Origin: an uncultured bacterium
GTDB lineage: Bacteria > Verrucomicrobiota > Kiritimatiellia > PWTM01
DNA length: 56,562 bases
Direction of reading: 5' to 3'
Assembly (NCBI GenBank): GCA_900661335.1
Contig: CAACVY010000007.1
Coordinates: 1-56,562, forward strand
Shown here: positions 46,006-54,414 of the stretch, piece by piece
Layout of the letters: the number at the start of each line of letters is the position of its first letter
Position numbering within the stretch: position 1 is the stretch's first letter
Program-made: the position numbers and the translations under genes
Notes under the pieces: generated by a model
The model's input: only the letters and a program-made list of their open reading frames with translations
Databases searched by the model: none
What the model was told of the DNA's origin: nothing

Positions 46006-46812
46006 ATGAAACAGATCTTTCGAAGATGGTGGATCGCAGCTGTGGTTCTCGCGCTGGAAAGCGCACTGGCAGAGCAGCCCGGGACTGGGAGTACCGCCGC
46101 CGCGGAGCAGACGGAGACAAGGAGCCGAACGGAGTCGGCTCAGGCAGAGCCAAACCTGCCCCCGCCGATTTTGGAGCCGTCATCACAATCCGCTGTGCTG
46201 GCGGCGAAGTATCGGGACGACGCATCACTCGTCGGTACGTATGTCGGCGCTGCGTCGGAGGTTTGGCAACGGGCATGGGGTGGTGAGCTCCAATGGCGCC
46301 GTTGGTGGTGGTCGGAGTTCGCGTTGGCTCTCGCCGTAGGCGTTGAGCAGTGGGCGGTGGATAGTAAGACTTTGCTCATCAACCCATCGAACGTGATTCA
46401 CCCGTACGTGGATGGTTCCGCGCTCGTAGTCCCAGTGGGAGTTTCGCTCGTATGGAGGCCGACCCAACTTGCCACGGACTGGGCCTGGGCCATCGAAGTC
46501 GGCTTGCGCTACGCATGGATTTCGTCCGACGCGACCGTTGCGTTTGAGTACATTGACCACTGGGGCCATCTAGCTAAGGACGAACACGAGGTGCCGTTCG
46601 ATAGTCGGCTGATCGGAATCGGGCGCCTGGAGCTCAGCCGGAAGTTCGATCGTACCAGCGATTGGTCATGGGTCCTCGCAGCTGGATACCGGCTCGATTT
46701 TTCCGAAGGGGAGAAGAATTGGCTTGACATGGACATCGGAAACGACTTTGGCGGATGGACCGTAGGTTTCGGAGTGCGCAAGGAATTCAAACTCGAGGCG
46801 GTCGGGAAGTGA
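46006..46812 (+). CDS. Probable outer-membrane beta-barrel protein of unknown function
   Basis: The 268-residue product has a signal peptide (about 22 residues), a Glu/Thr/Ser-rich linker to about residue 55, and then alternating amphipathic strands rich in Trp and Tyr (LQWRRWWWSEFALALAV, WAWAIEVGLRYAWI, WSWVLAAGYRLDF, GGWTVGFGVRKEFKL). The pattern is that of a small outer-membrane barrel, but I recognise no family. No ribosome site; the promoter just upstream suggests a leaderless mRNA. thpR follows 31 nt after its stop. Confidence 0.7.
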   Translation: MKQIFRRWWIAAVVLALESALAEQPGTGSTAAAEQTETRSRTESAQAEPNLPPPILEPSSQSAVLAAKYRDDASLVGTYVGAASEVWQRAWGGELQWRRWWWSEFALALAVGVEQWAVDSKTLLINPSNVIHPYVDGSALVVPVGVSLVWRPTQLATDWAWAIEVGLRYAWISSDATVAFEYIDHWGHLAKDEHEVPFDSRLIGIGRLELSRKFDRTSDWSWVLAAGYRLDFSEGEKNWLDMDIGNDFGGWTVGFGVRKEFKLEAVGK

Positions 46813-46843
46813 TGGCGGGCGAGTTCGCATTGTAGCCGGGCAA

Positions 46844-47485
46844 ATGGACGTGTCGGCGACCGGTTCCGTTCCCGTCGAAACCTCTTGGCGCCTATTCGTG
46901 GCCATCACATTGCCGGAGGACCTTCGGGCAGTGCTGGGACGCTTGCAAGAACGTTGGAAACGCTCCCGTGCGGATGTCCGGTGGGTGCGCCCGAGCCATT
47001 TTCATCTCACCCTGGCGTTCTTGGGCGATGTGCCTACAGACCGCGTGCCAGCGATTGTCGAAGCGGTCGACTCGGTGGCGGCGGGCACGAACCCATTTGA
47101 ACTGCGCGTGCACGGTTGGGGTTATTTCGGTCGGGACGCCCGCCCCCGCGTCCTTTGGACCGGTGTGGACGCATCCCCCGCATTGCGTGCGCTGCACGAA
47201 CGGATGCTCACGAGCCTCTCTGCCTTGGGCTTTCAATTCGAGGATCGCCCTGCGGTGTTCCACATCACCCTCGGTCGTGTGCGATCGTCCAAGGGCTTGG
47301 ACGCATTGACTTTGGCCATGGCGTCTACTAAGAACGACGACGTGACCTGGGGCATCGTGCGAGTGGACCGGCTGGACCTCATGCGCAGCGAGCTGCGCCC
47401 AGAGGGGCCGGTCTATACCGTCGTGCACTCGGCCGAACTTGGGAGTTCCCATCATGGCGAAGAATCCGAAAACTGGCGCGGATGA
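46844..47485 (+). CDS. thpR: RNA 2',3'-cyclic phosphodiesterase (2H family)
   Basis: The 213-residue product carries the two HxTx motifs of 2H phosphoesterases: HLTL in [15 protein letters not shown] and HITL in [11 protein letters not shown]. These enzymes open 2',3'-cyclic phosphates on RNA ends; the family was first named 2'-5' RNA ligase. [10 protein letters not shown] is the usual start, here after about 15 extra residues. The 3' end overlaps recA by 32 nt in another frame, so the two are likely cotranscribed and coupled. Confidence 0.88.
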   Translation: MDVSATGSVPVETSWRLFVAITLPEDLRAVLGRLQERWKRSRADVRWVRPSHFHLTLAFLGDVPTDRVPAIVEAVDSVAAGTNPFELRVHGWGYFGRDARPRVLWTGVDASPALRALHERMLTSLSALGFQFEDRPAVFHITLGRVRSSKGLDALTLAMASTKNDDVTWGIVRVDRLDLMRSELRPEGPVYTVVHSAELGSSHHGEESENWRG

Positions 47486-48518
47486 CACCTCCAAGCTGAA
47501 AGACCTTCCACCGGCGCTGGCGAATGTGCTCGCCCAAATCCAGAAGGAGTATGGCGAAGGCTCGATCATGCGGCTCGGTGCCGAAGAGCAATTGGTCCAG
47601 GTGCCCAGCATCTCGACCGGAGCGTTCACATTGGACCTGGCCTTGGGCATCGGCGGCTTGCCACGCGGACGGATCATCGAGGTCTTCGGGCCAGAGTCGT
47701 CCGGCAAAACCACCCTGGTCCTTCACGTCATCGCCAACGCACAGAAACAGGGCGGGTTGGCCGCATTCATCGACACGGAGCACGCGCTGGATCCTGGCTA
47801 CGCGCGACGAATCGGTGTGAACCTGGACACCTTGCTGGTCAGCCAACCCGATTCCGGCGAGGAAGCACTGAACATCGTGGACAAATTGGTTTCGTCCAAT
47901 GCGCTGGACGTTGTAGTGGTGGACTCCGTGGCCGCGCTGGCGCCGAAGGCCGAGCTGGAAGGCCAGATGGGCGACAGCTTCGTGGGACTGCAGGCGCGCC
48001 TGATGTCGCAAGCCATGCGAAAACTCACCGCCGCAATCAGCCGATCGAAAACCTGTTGCATTTTCACCAATCAAATCCGCGAGAAGGTCGGCGTCATGTT
48101 CGGCAATCCGGAAGTGACGCCGGGCGGGCGCGCGCTCAAGTTCTATGCCTCCGTGCGCTTGGACATCCGGCGGGTGGGGGCGATCAAAGACGCGACCGGC
48201 GCCACCATTGGCAGCCGCACTCGAGTCAAGGTGGTGAAAAACAAACTCGCGCCGCCCTTCACCGAAGCGGAATTCGATATCCTGTACTCCGAAGGCATCT
48301 CCTGGGCGGGGTCGGTCATGGACGCCGCGATCGCCGCAGGGTTGATCGAAAAGCGTGGCGCTTGGCTATCGTTTGAGGGACAGCAGCTCGGGCAAGGGCG
48401 CGAGGCCGCCGTGGCGGAACTCAAGGCCCATCCGGAACTGATGGATCGCTTGATCGAGAAAATCCGCGCCCAAGTCGCCAGCGGCAAAGTCATCTCTCGG
48501 GCGTCGGCCGACGGTTGA
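47454..48518 (+). CDS. recA: Recombinase RecA
   Basis: The 354-residue RecA has Walker [10 protein letters not shown] (residues 79-87), [34 protein letters not shown] (Walker B region), loop L2-type [31 protein letters not shown], and a shortish acidic-poor C-terminus. It forms filaments on single-stranded DNA for recombination and SOS signalling. The start ATG lies inside the end of thpR with GGGAG before it; an in-frame GTG 5 codons upstream is less likely. recN in the same window is a separate unit. Confidence 0.97.
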   Translation: MAKNPKTGADDTSKLKDLPPALANVLAQIQKEYGEGSIMRLGAEEQLVQVPSISTGAFTLDLALGIGGLPRGRIIEVFGPESSGKTTLVLHVIANAQKQGGLAAFIDTEHALDPGYARRIGVNLDTLLVSQPDSGEEALNIVDKLVSSNALDVVVVDSVAALAPKAELEGQMGDSFVGLQARLMSQAMRKLTAAISRSKTCCIFTNQIREKVGVMFGNPEVTPGGRALKFYASVRLDIRRVGAIKDATGATIGSRTRVKVVKNKLAPPFTEAEFDILYSEGISWAGSVMDAAIAAGLIEKRGAWLSFEGQQLGQGREAAVAELKAHPELMDRLIEKIRAQVASGKVISRASADG

Positions 48519-48735
48519 TCTTTAGATCCTGCCGTGCTTGAGGACGTCCTGGATTCGGCGGGCGTTCAGGTGTCTAGCCGCTGGAAGTTCTGCAAAGAAT
48601 CTCTGCAAGTCCGAGTACGCACGGCAATTCCTAAACCGGTTGCGGTTCTGGAGTCGTTCTGTCCTTTGAAAAAGGCCGAGGTCCTCGGTGTGTGGAAGTA
48701 TTCGTCCGCCTTGTCGCAGACGGCTCATCGCGGCT

Positions 48736-49371
48736 TCATCCATCCGGAGTTTGCACGGATGGGAGCACGATGTAGCCTCCAGCGGAATCGCCGAGGAGGA
48801 TTGCCTGGCCGCGTTGCCACAACCAGGCCATCGCCGCGCAGAGTGCGGCATCCACCTCGTCTTGGTTGCGAAGGTTGAGCGGCGACAAGACTCCCACCAG
48901 CTCCAATGCCCGCCGTCGTTCGGCCCACTTCTCGTGCCATCGTTCGGGCCGTCCCAGCACCACGCTGGCCACGGCATGTGGAAACGTCTCGAAACAACAT
49001 GCGGCTTCGCCGGCGTTCATTCCGGGGCAGACAAGCGGATACTCTTTCCCGAGCACCTTGTAGAGTCGCAGCCCGTTCTGCATCCAATCGTAGAACCGGC
49101 TCTGCCGAGCGCGCTCTTCTGACGGCGTGAGGAAATACCGTAGGCCCAATCTACGGAGCGCCCGCTCCGCTTCACGCGGGCCATGCGGCGGCGCCCAGGA
49201 AGACGGGGCATCCACCGCAACGGTGTGCACGTGGAACTGACCGCAGAGGGATCGAACAGCTTCCGGGTCCCGAACGCGCGTGCAGGCCACGATCCGCTGC
49301 CCGCGTAGGATCACTATGTGGAATCCCTTCCGATCGCCTCCTACATCCACGCCTGCCACCGACGTCGCCAC
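48736..49371 (-). CDS. DUF429-family protein
   Basis: The 211-residue product matches DUF429, predicted RNase H-fold nucleases. The N-terminus VAGVDVGGDRKGFHIVIL offers the first acidic residue, VAVDAPSSWAPPHGPREAERALRRLG the second, and NQDEVDAALCAAMAWLW a third near the C-terminus. Activity of the family is not established. The start is GTG with no strong ribosome site. It lies 33 nt after the iron-transporter gene on the same strand and converges on recA. Confidence 0.75.
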   Translation of the reverse strand: MATSVAGVDVGGDRKGFHIVILRGQRIVACTRVRDPEAVRSLCGQFHVHTVAVDAPSSWAPPHGPREAERALRRLGLRYFLTPSEERARQSRFYDWMQNGLRLYKVLGKEYPLVCPGMNAGEAACCFETFPHAVASVVLGRPERWHEKWAERRRALELVGVLSPLNLRNQDEVDAALCAAMAWLWQRGQAILLGDSAGGYIVLPSVQTPDG

Positions 49372-49404
49372 GATGTTGGCGCCCTTTTGGATGTTGCCGT
49401 GGCG

Positions 49405-50280
49405 TCAAATGTCCACGCCGAACAGCGTCCGAACCGCCCAGCCGAGTCCGAAACTGATCACGGAGACCGTAAGGCTGAGAAGGGTCATTTCGAGAAACCT
49501 GGGCCCGAATGGCTGCTCTCTCGCGACCGCCAGGTAGTAATTAAACGCCGCGATGATCCCCACCGCCAACGTCAAGCTGCCCACCAACGCAGCGTACGGG
49601 TTGGCGAACACCAGGTAGGGAGTGATCAACAACAGGACCGTCCCAAGATACGTGATGCCCGTGTAGACGGCGGATTTCCAGGAGGATAGCCCGCCGCCTT
49701 CCGTCTTGACCGAGAGGTACTCCGAGGCGGCCATGGACATCGCGGCCGCTAAGCCTGTGATGGCGCCGGTCATGGCAATCAGTCGAGTCTGCCGCAGGGC
49801 CAGCGTGAGACCGGCGAGGGCCCCGGTCAGTTCCACCAGCGCATCGTTCAAGCCCAAGACGATCGAGCCCACGTAGCGAAGGCGCTCCTCGTCCAACATG
49901 GCCATCAATGCGCGTTCATGCTCGTCTTCCTCGCGCGCGATGCGTTCCACGCCGGGGATCACGTGGGCCAGTTCGCGGTAGGCGGCGCCGGTATCTGTTT
50001 CGCCGCTTTCCATCAACTTGATCGCGAAGGTGAATCCGAACAGCCGAACTAGCCAAGGGAAGACCGCCATTTTCCACCGGTAGGGAGGGACCTCGCGACC
50101 GGTCATGCGCCGCCATTCTTCGTAGTGGCGCCATTCGTCCGCCGCGAGCCGTTCGAAGACCTCCCGATTGGCCGGGTGGGTCTCTCGCGCGGCCAGCCAA
50201 TGGTACAGGATCGCCTCGGTCCGCTCGTTCCGTTGGAAGGCTTCTAGCTTCGTCTGAATGCTCGAATCGAACGGCTTCAT
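49405..50280 (-). CDS. MbfA-like ferritin/VIT1 iron exporter
   Basis: The 291-residue product fuses an N-terminal rubrerythrin/ferritin-like helical domain to a C-terminal VIT1/CCC1 membrane domain. The first has di-iron motifs EWRH in ADEWRHYEEW and EDEHE in AREEDEHERALMAM. The second has LGLNDALVELTGALAGLTLAL, ITGLAAAMSMAASEYLSVKTE and three or more further hydrophobic segments. MbfA-type proteins export iron (or manganese) and protect against iron-driven oxidative stress. I chose ATG 50280; the frame is open 33 codons upstream, but those residues are not family-like. No Irr or Fur box is recognised. Confidence 0.85.
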   Translation of the reverse strand: MKPFDSSIQTKLEAFQRNERTEAILYHWLAARETHPANREVFERLAADEWRHYEEWRRMTGREVPPYRWKMAVFPWLVRLFGFTFAIKLMESGETDTGAAYRELAHVIPGVERIAREEDEHERALMAMLDEERLRYVGSIVLGLNDALVELTGALAGLTLALRQTRLIAMTGAITGLAAAMSMAASEYLSVKTEGGGLSSWKSAVYTGITYLGTVLLLITPYLVFANPYAALVGSLTLAVGIIAAFNYYLAVAREQPFGPRFLEMTLLSLTVSVISFGLGWAVRTLFGVDI

Positions 50281-50783
50281 GTCGGATCCAATCTCGTAGC
50301 CGCCAAGGTGGCTTCTTGATGCGCGTCGCTCACCAGGAACGTCGTTGAACACTATAGACCGTACAGGAGCATCGGCCAACTAGACTGGTTGTGATGTTGC
50401 ACTCCACACTCGCCCGAGGTGCCACGAGCTATAGTTCTGAAATTCGCCGGAGGGGGCGGCGCGCTGGGGGCGAGTTTCTCGCGCAGAGGCGGGCGCGTGA
50501 CATCAATGAGGCGGGGTGGGGTATGCACGGTTGGGATGTTCGGAATGGGTCAGGAGAGAGCCAACAGCAGGTCCGGGTGCGAAGCCCGGTCGCGATCCGT
50601 TCTTAGCCCTCGTCGTTTTTCTGCGCTCGGCCCAGTAGCGCGCACCAAGTCCTTCCACCACCATCCACACCCGTGCAGCCTGCGCCAAGAGTTTCCGCAC
50701 CCGAAGATACCCCCAGCTTCTCCGAACGTCCTTCGGCGTCGTTCCTGAGGGCCTCGGGTGTGCCCCCTGGCCCCTCGGTCCCC

Positions 50784-50830
50784 GTCCAAGCCTTGGACGA
50801 GCGCACTGGGGAATGTTCCAAGCCTTGGAA
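50784..50830. repeat. Paired 15-bp palindromes, 32-bp period
   Basis: GTCCAAGCCTTGGAC (50784-50798) and TTCCAAGCCTTGGAA (50816-50830) share the core TCCAAGCCTTGGA and are separated by 17 nt, so their centres are 32 bp apart, about three helical turns. Each unit is perfectly palindromic apart from the central base. Function is unknown; a dimeric protein binding twice on one DNA face is the simplest reading. Confidence 0.8.
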
Positions 50831-51313
50831 AAACTCAAGCGCGACGACATCGAGGGGTCTGTGCGGGGAGTGGTCCGCAACGGCTGGAAGAGATCTCCAT
50901 GCGCGTGGAGGATGGAAGCCAGTTGGGGAACAGGGGTGGGTGCAGGCAGCGAAGCTCGAAAGGGGGCGAGCGTAGTGCGAGTTTGTGACAAGGCGTTCAG
51001 GCGGGGGCCTGACACGAAGGTAGTGGACCTGTGAGTGGAGCCGTCCAGAGAGCGGCTATGAAGAAAGTCCTGACCGTCAGCATGTGGTGGGGTTCGTCGG
51101 GGGTGAGAGTTTCGGGCCAATTATCGTGTCGGTGCGATTGGGATGGAACTATGGACCCACACTCGTGGCGCAAACAGAGAAGGCTGCCACGCTGGATCCT
51201 GGTTAGCCATGCCGACCGGGGTTCGGATGTATGCACCCAGAGCAACGCCTCCACTGGAACGTTCGATAAGTGCCATGATGCCAAAACTAGAGTCGCGCTT
51301 TCGACGCGACGGA

Positions 51314-51361
51314 GTCCAAGGTAGCTCTCCCCGCTCGAAATTCGCCGTCCAAGGGCTGGTC
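51314..51361. repeat. Degenerate palindrome pair
   Basis: GTCCAAGGTAGCTCT (51314) and GTCCAAGGGCTGGTC (51347) start 33 bp apart. Only the left half of the first and parts of the second match the palindrome core, so this may be a decayed pair or chance. Confidence 0.25.
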
Positions 51362-51892
51362 CTAACTCTGCGTGGACCTAAGCTCGCCGCAGTACAGCCG
51401 GTCACAGCTTCACGGCTGTCCTCTATCCTCCGAAGATCTTGAGTTGCCCGTGACACCCCCCGATCCTCTGGAACACCTTCAACCTTGCCCATTGACCGTG
51501 CCGACAATCTACGCAGTCTCTAATGGGCCATCACCTCAAGTAGTCCTGATTGGCTCCATCATGACTTTGACCCACAGGGTTAGGGAGGGATTGTGACCGA
51601 CCCTAGTTCGGGGGCCGCCTTTGTCCCTTGGGAGCGCGGGTGGAAGACTTGAGCCTTCAGTCCAGGGCCGGCGTGGTCTTCTGATCGTGTGAGCCGGCAC
51701 CCATGAACCTTATCTGCTACGACGGCAGCGCTGCGCCTGCACGGGTCCGAGGTTGATCGGAGCTGGACGAAGGTCGGCGAAGGAATGATGAAGACGATCG
51801 CGTTTGTGATGGTCGCACGCTCGAACAGACCCGCACGAGTCGCCATTCGTAGCGCCCTCCGTTGCGTTGAAGCGTGTCCGGCTCGGGCGCGT

Positions 51893-51923
51893 TTGTACGC
51901 ACCCGCAGATTTGCGCTAACTTC
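51893..51923 (+). promoter_or_regulatory. Promoter of the Mla-type operon, likely leaderless
   Basis: TTGTAC (51893-51898) and TAACTT (51918-51923) are 19 nt apart, and ATG 51930 follows 6 nt later with no ribosome site. Confidence 0.4.
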
Positions 51924-51929
51924 AGAACG

Positions 51930-52739
51930 ATGGGTCTGTGGAATGGCATACGCCGCGCAGTGGCCGATCTGGGCGAGCGGTGGATTCGGCGGGCCACGAT
52001 GCTAAACCGCGTGGCCGCCGCGGCGGGAACGGCGTTGTGGCTCGCGGGCCGCCCCTCCACCTGGCGCCGGCCCGTTCGGTCAGTCCTTGCTCGCCAGATC
52101 CTGTTCACCGGTGTGCAGGCGATCCGTTTCACCCTGTGGGTGTCGGCCATCATCGGCCTGGCGGTGGTGCTCCAAACCCAAGTGCAGCTGAGCCAGTTTG
52201 GACAAACCGCGCTGGTCGGTCCGATTCTCGTTGCCGTCGTCGTTCGCGAGGCCGCGCCGCTATTGGTGAACTTCATCGTGATCATGCGCAGCGGTACAGC
52301 GATCGCGTCGGAGCTGTCCACGATGAAACTCACAGGACAACTCCGCATCCTGGAGGCCCAGGGGATCGACCCGTTTGTTTACTTGGCCGTTCCGCGAGCG
52401 GTGGGCGTGAGTGCGGCGGTGGTCTGTCTGACCATGTTGTTCGTGGTCACCTCGTTGGCGTTCGGCTACGTCGCCGGTTGGTTGATCGGCGCCTCGGTCG
52501 AACCGCTGGACCGATTTGTGGACGGTATCGCCGCGGCAATTTTGCCACGCGATTTCGCGAACATCCTCGCAAAGACCGTGGTGCCCGGTTGGCTGACCGG
52601 CATGATTTGCACGCTGGAAGGCGCGTCGGTGGTGGCGGCGTGGACCGAAGTGCCCCAAGCTGCCACGCGGGGCGTCGTGCGATCCGTCGCGGCGCTGTTC
52701 ACCATCATCGTCGTGGTATCGCTGGTGACCTATTTGTGA
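51930..52739 (+). CDS. mlaE: MlaE-type lipid ABC transporter permease
   Basis: The 269-residue inner-membrane permease belongs to the MlaE family that moves phospholipids between inner membrane and an MCE protein. The conserved core is visible: GPILVAVVVREAAPLLVNFIVIMRSGTAIASELSTMKLTGQLRILEAQGIDPFVYLAVPR, here cited in overlapping family terms (xSGTAIASELxTMKxTxQ and ALExxGIDPxxYLVVPR in typical members). About five hydrophobic segments follow an amphipathic N-terminus. The stop overlaps the next gene's GTG (GTGA). The operon continues with a degenerate ATPase, an MCE protein, a TPR lipoprotein and a hydrolase. Confidence 0.9.
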   Translation: MGLWNGIRRAVADLGERWIRRATMLNRVAAAAGTALWLAGRPSTWRRPVRSVLARQILFTGVQAIRFTLWVSAIIGLAVVLQTQVQLSQFGQTALVGPILVAVVVREAAPLLVNFIVIMRSGTAIASELSTMKLTGQLRILEAQGIDPFVYLAVPRAVGVSAAVVCLTMLFVVTSLAFGYVAGWLIGASVEPLDRFVDGIAAAILPRDFANILAKTVVPGWLTGMICTLEGASVVAAWTEVPQAATRGVVRSVAALFTIIVVVSLVTYL

Positions 52740-53446
52740 GTGCGACTCGCCCCATCTTAACCGTTCTCGAAGTGAGCGTGGACGACCCGCTCGGCGGCGA
52801 GCCGTGGGCGCTGGGCTCGTTCGAGCTGCCGCCAGGACAGTGGGCGCGGGTAGACGCGGGCTCGCCATCCCGGCTGGACGTGCTGGGCGACGTGTTCTCC
52901 GGATTGCTGGGCCCGCGGGCGGGCCGCGTCGTATTTCAGGGCACTGACTGGGCCGCAGCTGGGCCGCATGCGGCTGTACAGCTCCGCGCTCACATCGGAC
53001 GGGTCTTTTATTCGGCGGCATGGTTGGCGAATTTGGACGTGGATGAGAACGTGCTCTTGGCCGCGCTCTACCACACCCCGCGCCCCGAGGCCGAGTGGCA
53101 GGCGGAAGCGCTCGCGTGGGCGCGTCGGTTTGGAATGCACGCCTTGCCGACGACCCGACCGGCGGTGACGCCCGTGGCGGACCTGCAACGCGCCCAATGG
53201 GTCCGCGCACTGTTGATGCGTCCAGCGCTGTTGGTACTCGAAGAACCCGACCGCGATGTTCCGCCGTCTTCGGCGGCCGCGTTCTGGTCGGCCGTGGCCG
53301 AGCTCCTCAGCGCAGGCAGCGCGTTGGTTTGGATCACGTTGGACTCGGCCCGTCCGAACCCCGCGCCGTTGCCGGCGTGCGCGGTGCGGCGGTCCTGGCC
53401 TACGTTTCAAGCACCCCCCAAGGACGCACAGGAGGCCCGACAATGA
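52736..53446 (+). CDS. MlaF-like ABC subunit lacking catalytic motifs (pseudo-ATPase)
   Basis: The 236-residue product sits where MlaF belongs and aligns with it end to end, but the nucleotide-handling motifs are gone. Walker A is AGSPSRLDV (41-49) instead of GxSGSGKTT, with Lys replaced by Leu47. The Q-loop Gln is Tyr92 (FYSAAWLANLDVDENV). The LSGG signature is replaced by TPVAD (about 145-149). Walker B keeps its shape as PALLVLEEP, with Asp changed to Glu169. The H-switch His is Leu202 (WITLDS). The frame is intact and overlaps both neighbours (GTGA, ATGA), so it is a maintained gene, not debris. It probably serves as a structural or regulatory partner of MlaE. Confidence 0.82.
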   Translation: MSATRPILTVLEVSVDDPLGGEPWALGSFELPPGQWARVDAGSPSRLDVLGDVFSGLLGPRAGRVVFQGTDWAAAGPHAAVQLRAHIGRVFYSAAWLANLDVDENVLLAALYHTPRPEAEWQAEALAWARRFGMHALPTTRPAVTPVADLQRAQWVRALLMRPALLVLEEPDRDVPPSSAAAFWSAVAELLSAGSALVWITLDSARPNPAPLPACAVRRSWPTFQAPPKDAQEARQ

Positions 53447-54414
53447 ATACCAAACCGTTTCAATTCCGGTACGTCCGCGAGATCGTAGGCGTGTTTGTCT
53501 TGCTGTGTGCTGCGATTCTGATCGTTAGCGTGGTACTGGTCGCGCGGGCGCAGCGATGGTTCGAAAAGGAGTTCGAAGTGCTCGTGCGGTTTCCGCGCGA
53601 GGGCACCTTTGGAGTTCAGCGGGGCACGCGCGTGGAAATTCTCGGTTCCAACGCGGGACGCGTCGAGTCGGTGAAGGTGGCGCCGGACGGCATCATCGAG
53701 GGCACGCTCCAAATTCGCTCCGACTACGCCCGATTCTTGCGCGAGGACTCCGAGGCGGTGGTGAAAAAAGAGTACGGCGTGGCCGGCGCGGCGTACATTG
53801 TCATCCAGGTCGGCACCGGCGCGCCGGTGGCTCGCACCGGGTTCGTGTTGCCGATCCGCAAGGATACTGAACTGCTGGAGATGGTGCAGTCCGTGGTGGA
53901 ACAGATTCAGGGTGCCGTGTTGCCGGTGCTTCGCGAGGTCGAGCAGACGTTGGCCGAGTACCGTGGACTGGCCAGCGATCTGCGTCGGCCGGACCATCCG
54001 TTGCAGCAGTTGTTGACGAACCTCAACGCAATCGCAGTGGGTCTGCGCGACGGCGAAGGAACCGTGGGACGGTTGTTGAAGGACCCCGCAATCGCCGACG
54101 GTGTAACGTCGAACCTGGTGCAACTGCATGGGGTGCTACGGCAGGTGGAGCAGGCGATGACCCAGGTCCAGACGGTTCTGAAGAATCTGGAAACCGCATC
54201 CGGGGCGATTCCGGAAATTGCCGAAACGGTTCGCCAGGAGATGCGCGACGTGCCGGGCCTGGTGGTGCAAGCTCGCGCGACGCTGGAGACGACGGAGCAG
54301 TTGTTGGCGGGACTGCGGCGCCACTGGTTGCTGCGCGGGGCGATGAAGCCGGATATGCATCTGGAACCGCTCTCCGCTGCCGAAGCAGTGGAAGGGAGGA
54401 CTGGTTCGCCATGA
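53443..54414 (+). CDS. mlaD: MlaD-type MCE-domain lipid-binding protein
   Basis: The 323-residue product has a single N-terminal membrane anchor (about 12-35), then one MCE domain (about 40-125: FEVLVRFPREGTFGVQRGTRVEILG...GRVESVKVAPDG...VVKKEYGVAGAAYIVIQ). A long amphipathic helical region follows (about 140-300, EMVQSVVEQIQGAVLPVLREVE, LLTNLNAIAVGLRDGEGTVGRLLKDP), typical of MCE proteins that form a hexameric tube across the periplasm. A CAGGAGG site precedes ATG, which overlaps the pseudo-ATPase stop. Its own stop overlaps the TPR gene (ATGA). Confidence 0.9.
   Translation: MNTKPFQFRYVREIVGVFVLLCAAILIVSVVLVARAQRWFEKEFEVLVRFPREGTFGVQRGTRVEILGSNAGRVESVKVAPDGIIEGTLQIRSDYARFLREDSEAVVKKEYGVAGAAYIVIQVGTGAPVARTGFVLPIRKDTELLEMVQSVVEQIQGAVLPVLREVEQTLAEYRGLASDLRRPDHPLQQLLTNLNAIAVGLRDGEGTVGRLLKDPAIADGVTSNLVQLHGVLRQVEQAMTQVQTVLKNLETASGAIPEIAETVRQEMRDVPGLVVQARATLETTEQLLAGLRRHWLLRGAMKPDMHLEPLSAAEAVEGRTGSP

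Larger units (their letters stand above)
50281..51929. other. 1.65-kb gene-free stretch
   Basis: The longest region without a supported gene. Open frames on both strands are low in recognisable content, overlap one another and lack good ribosome sites. It contains the clean palindrome pair (50784-50830), a degenerate pair (51314-51361) and, at the end, the promoter of the lipid-transport operon. It could hold a non-coding RNA or a decayed gene; nothing identifies one. Confidence 0.5.

Noticed and set aside
50503..51120. Minus-strand 205-codon frame in the gene-free stretch
   Set aside because: Composition is typical of antisense or random GC-rich frames, it spans the palindrome pair, and it has no recognisable feature.
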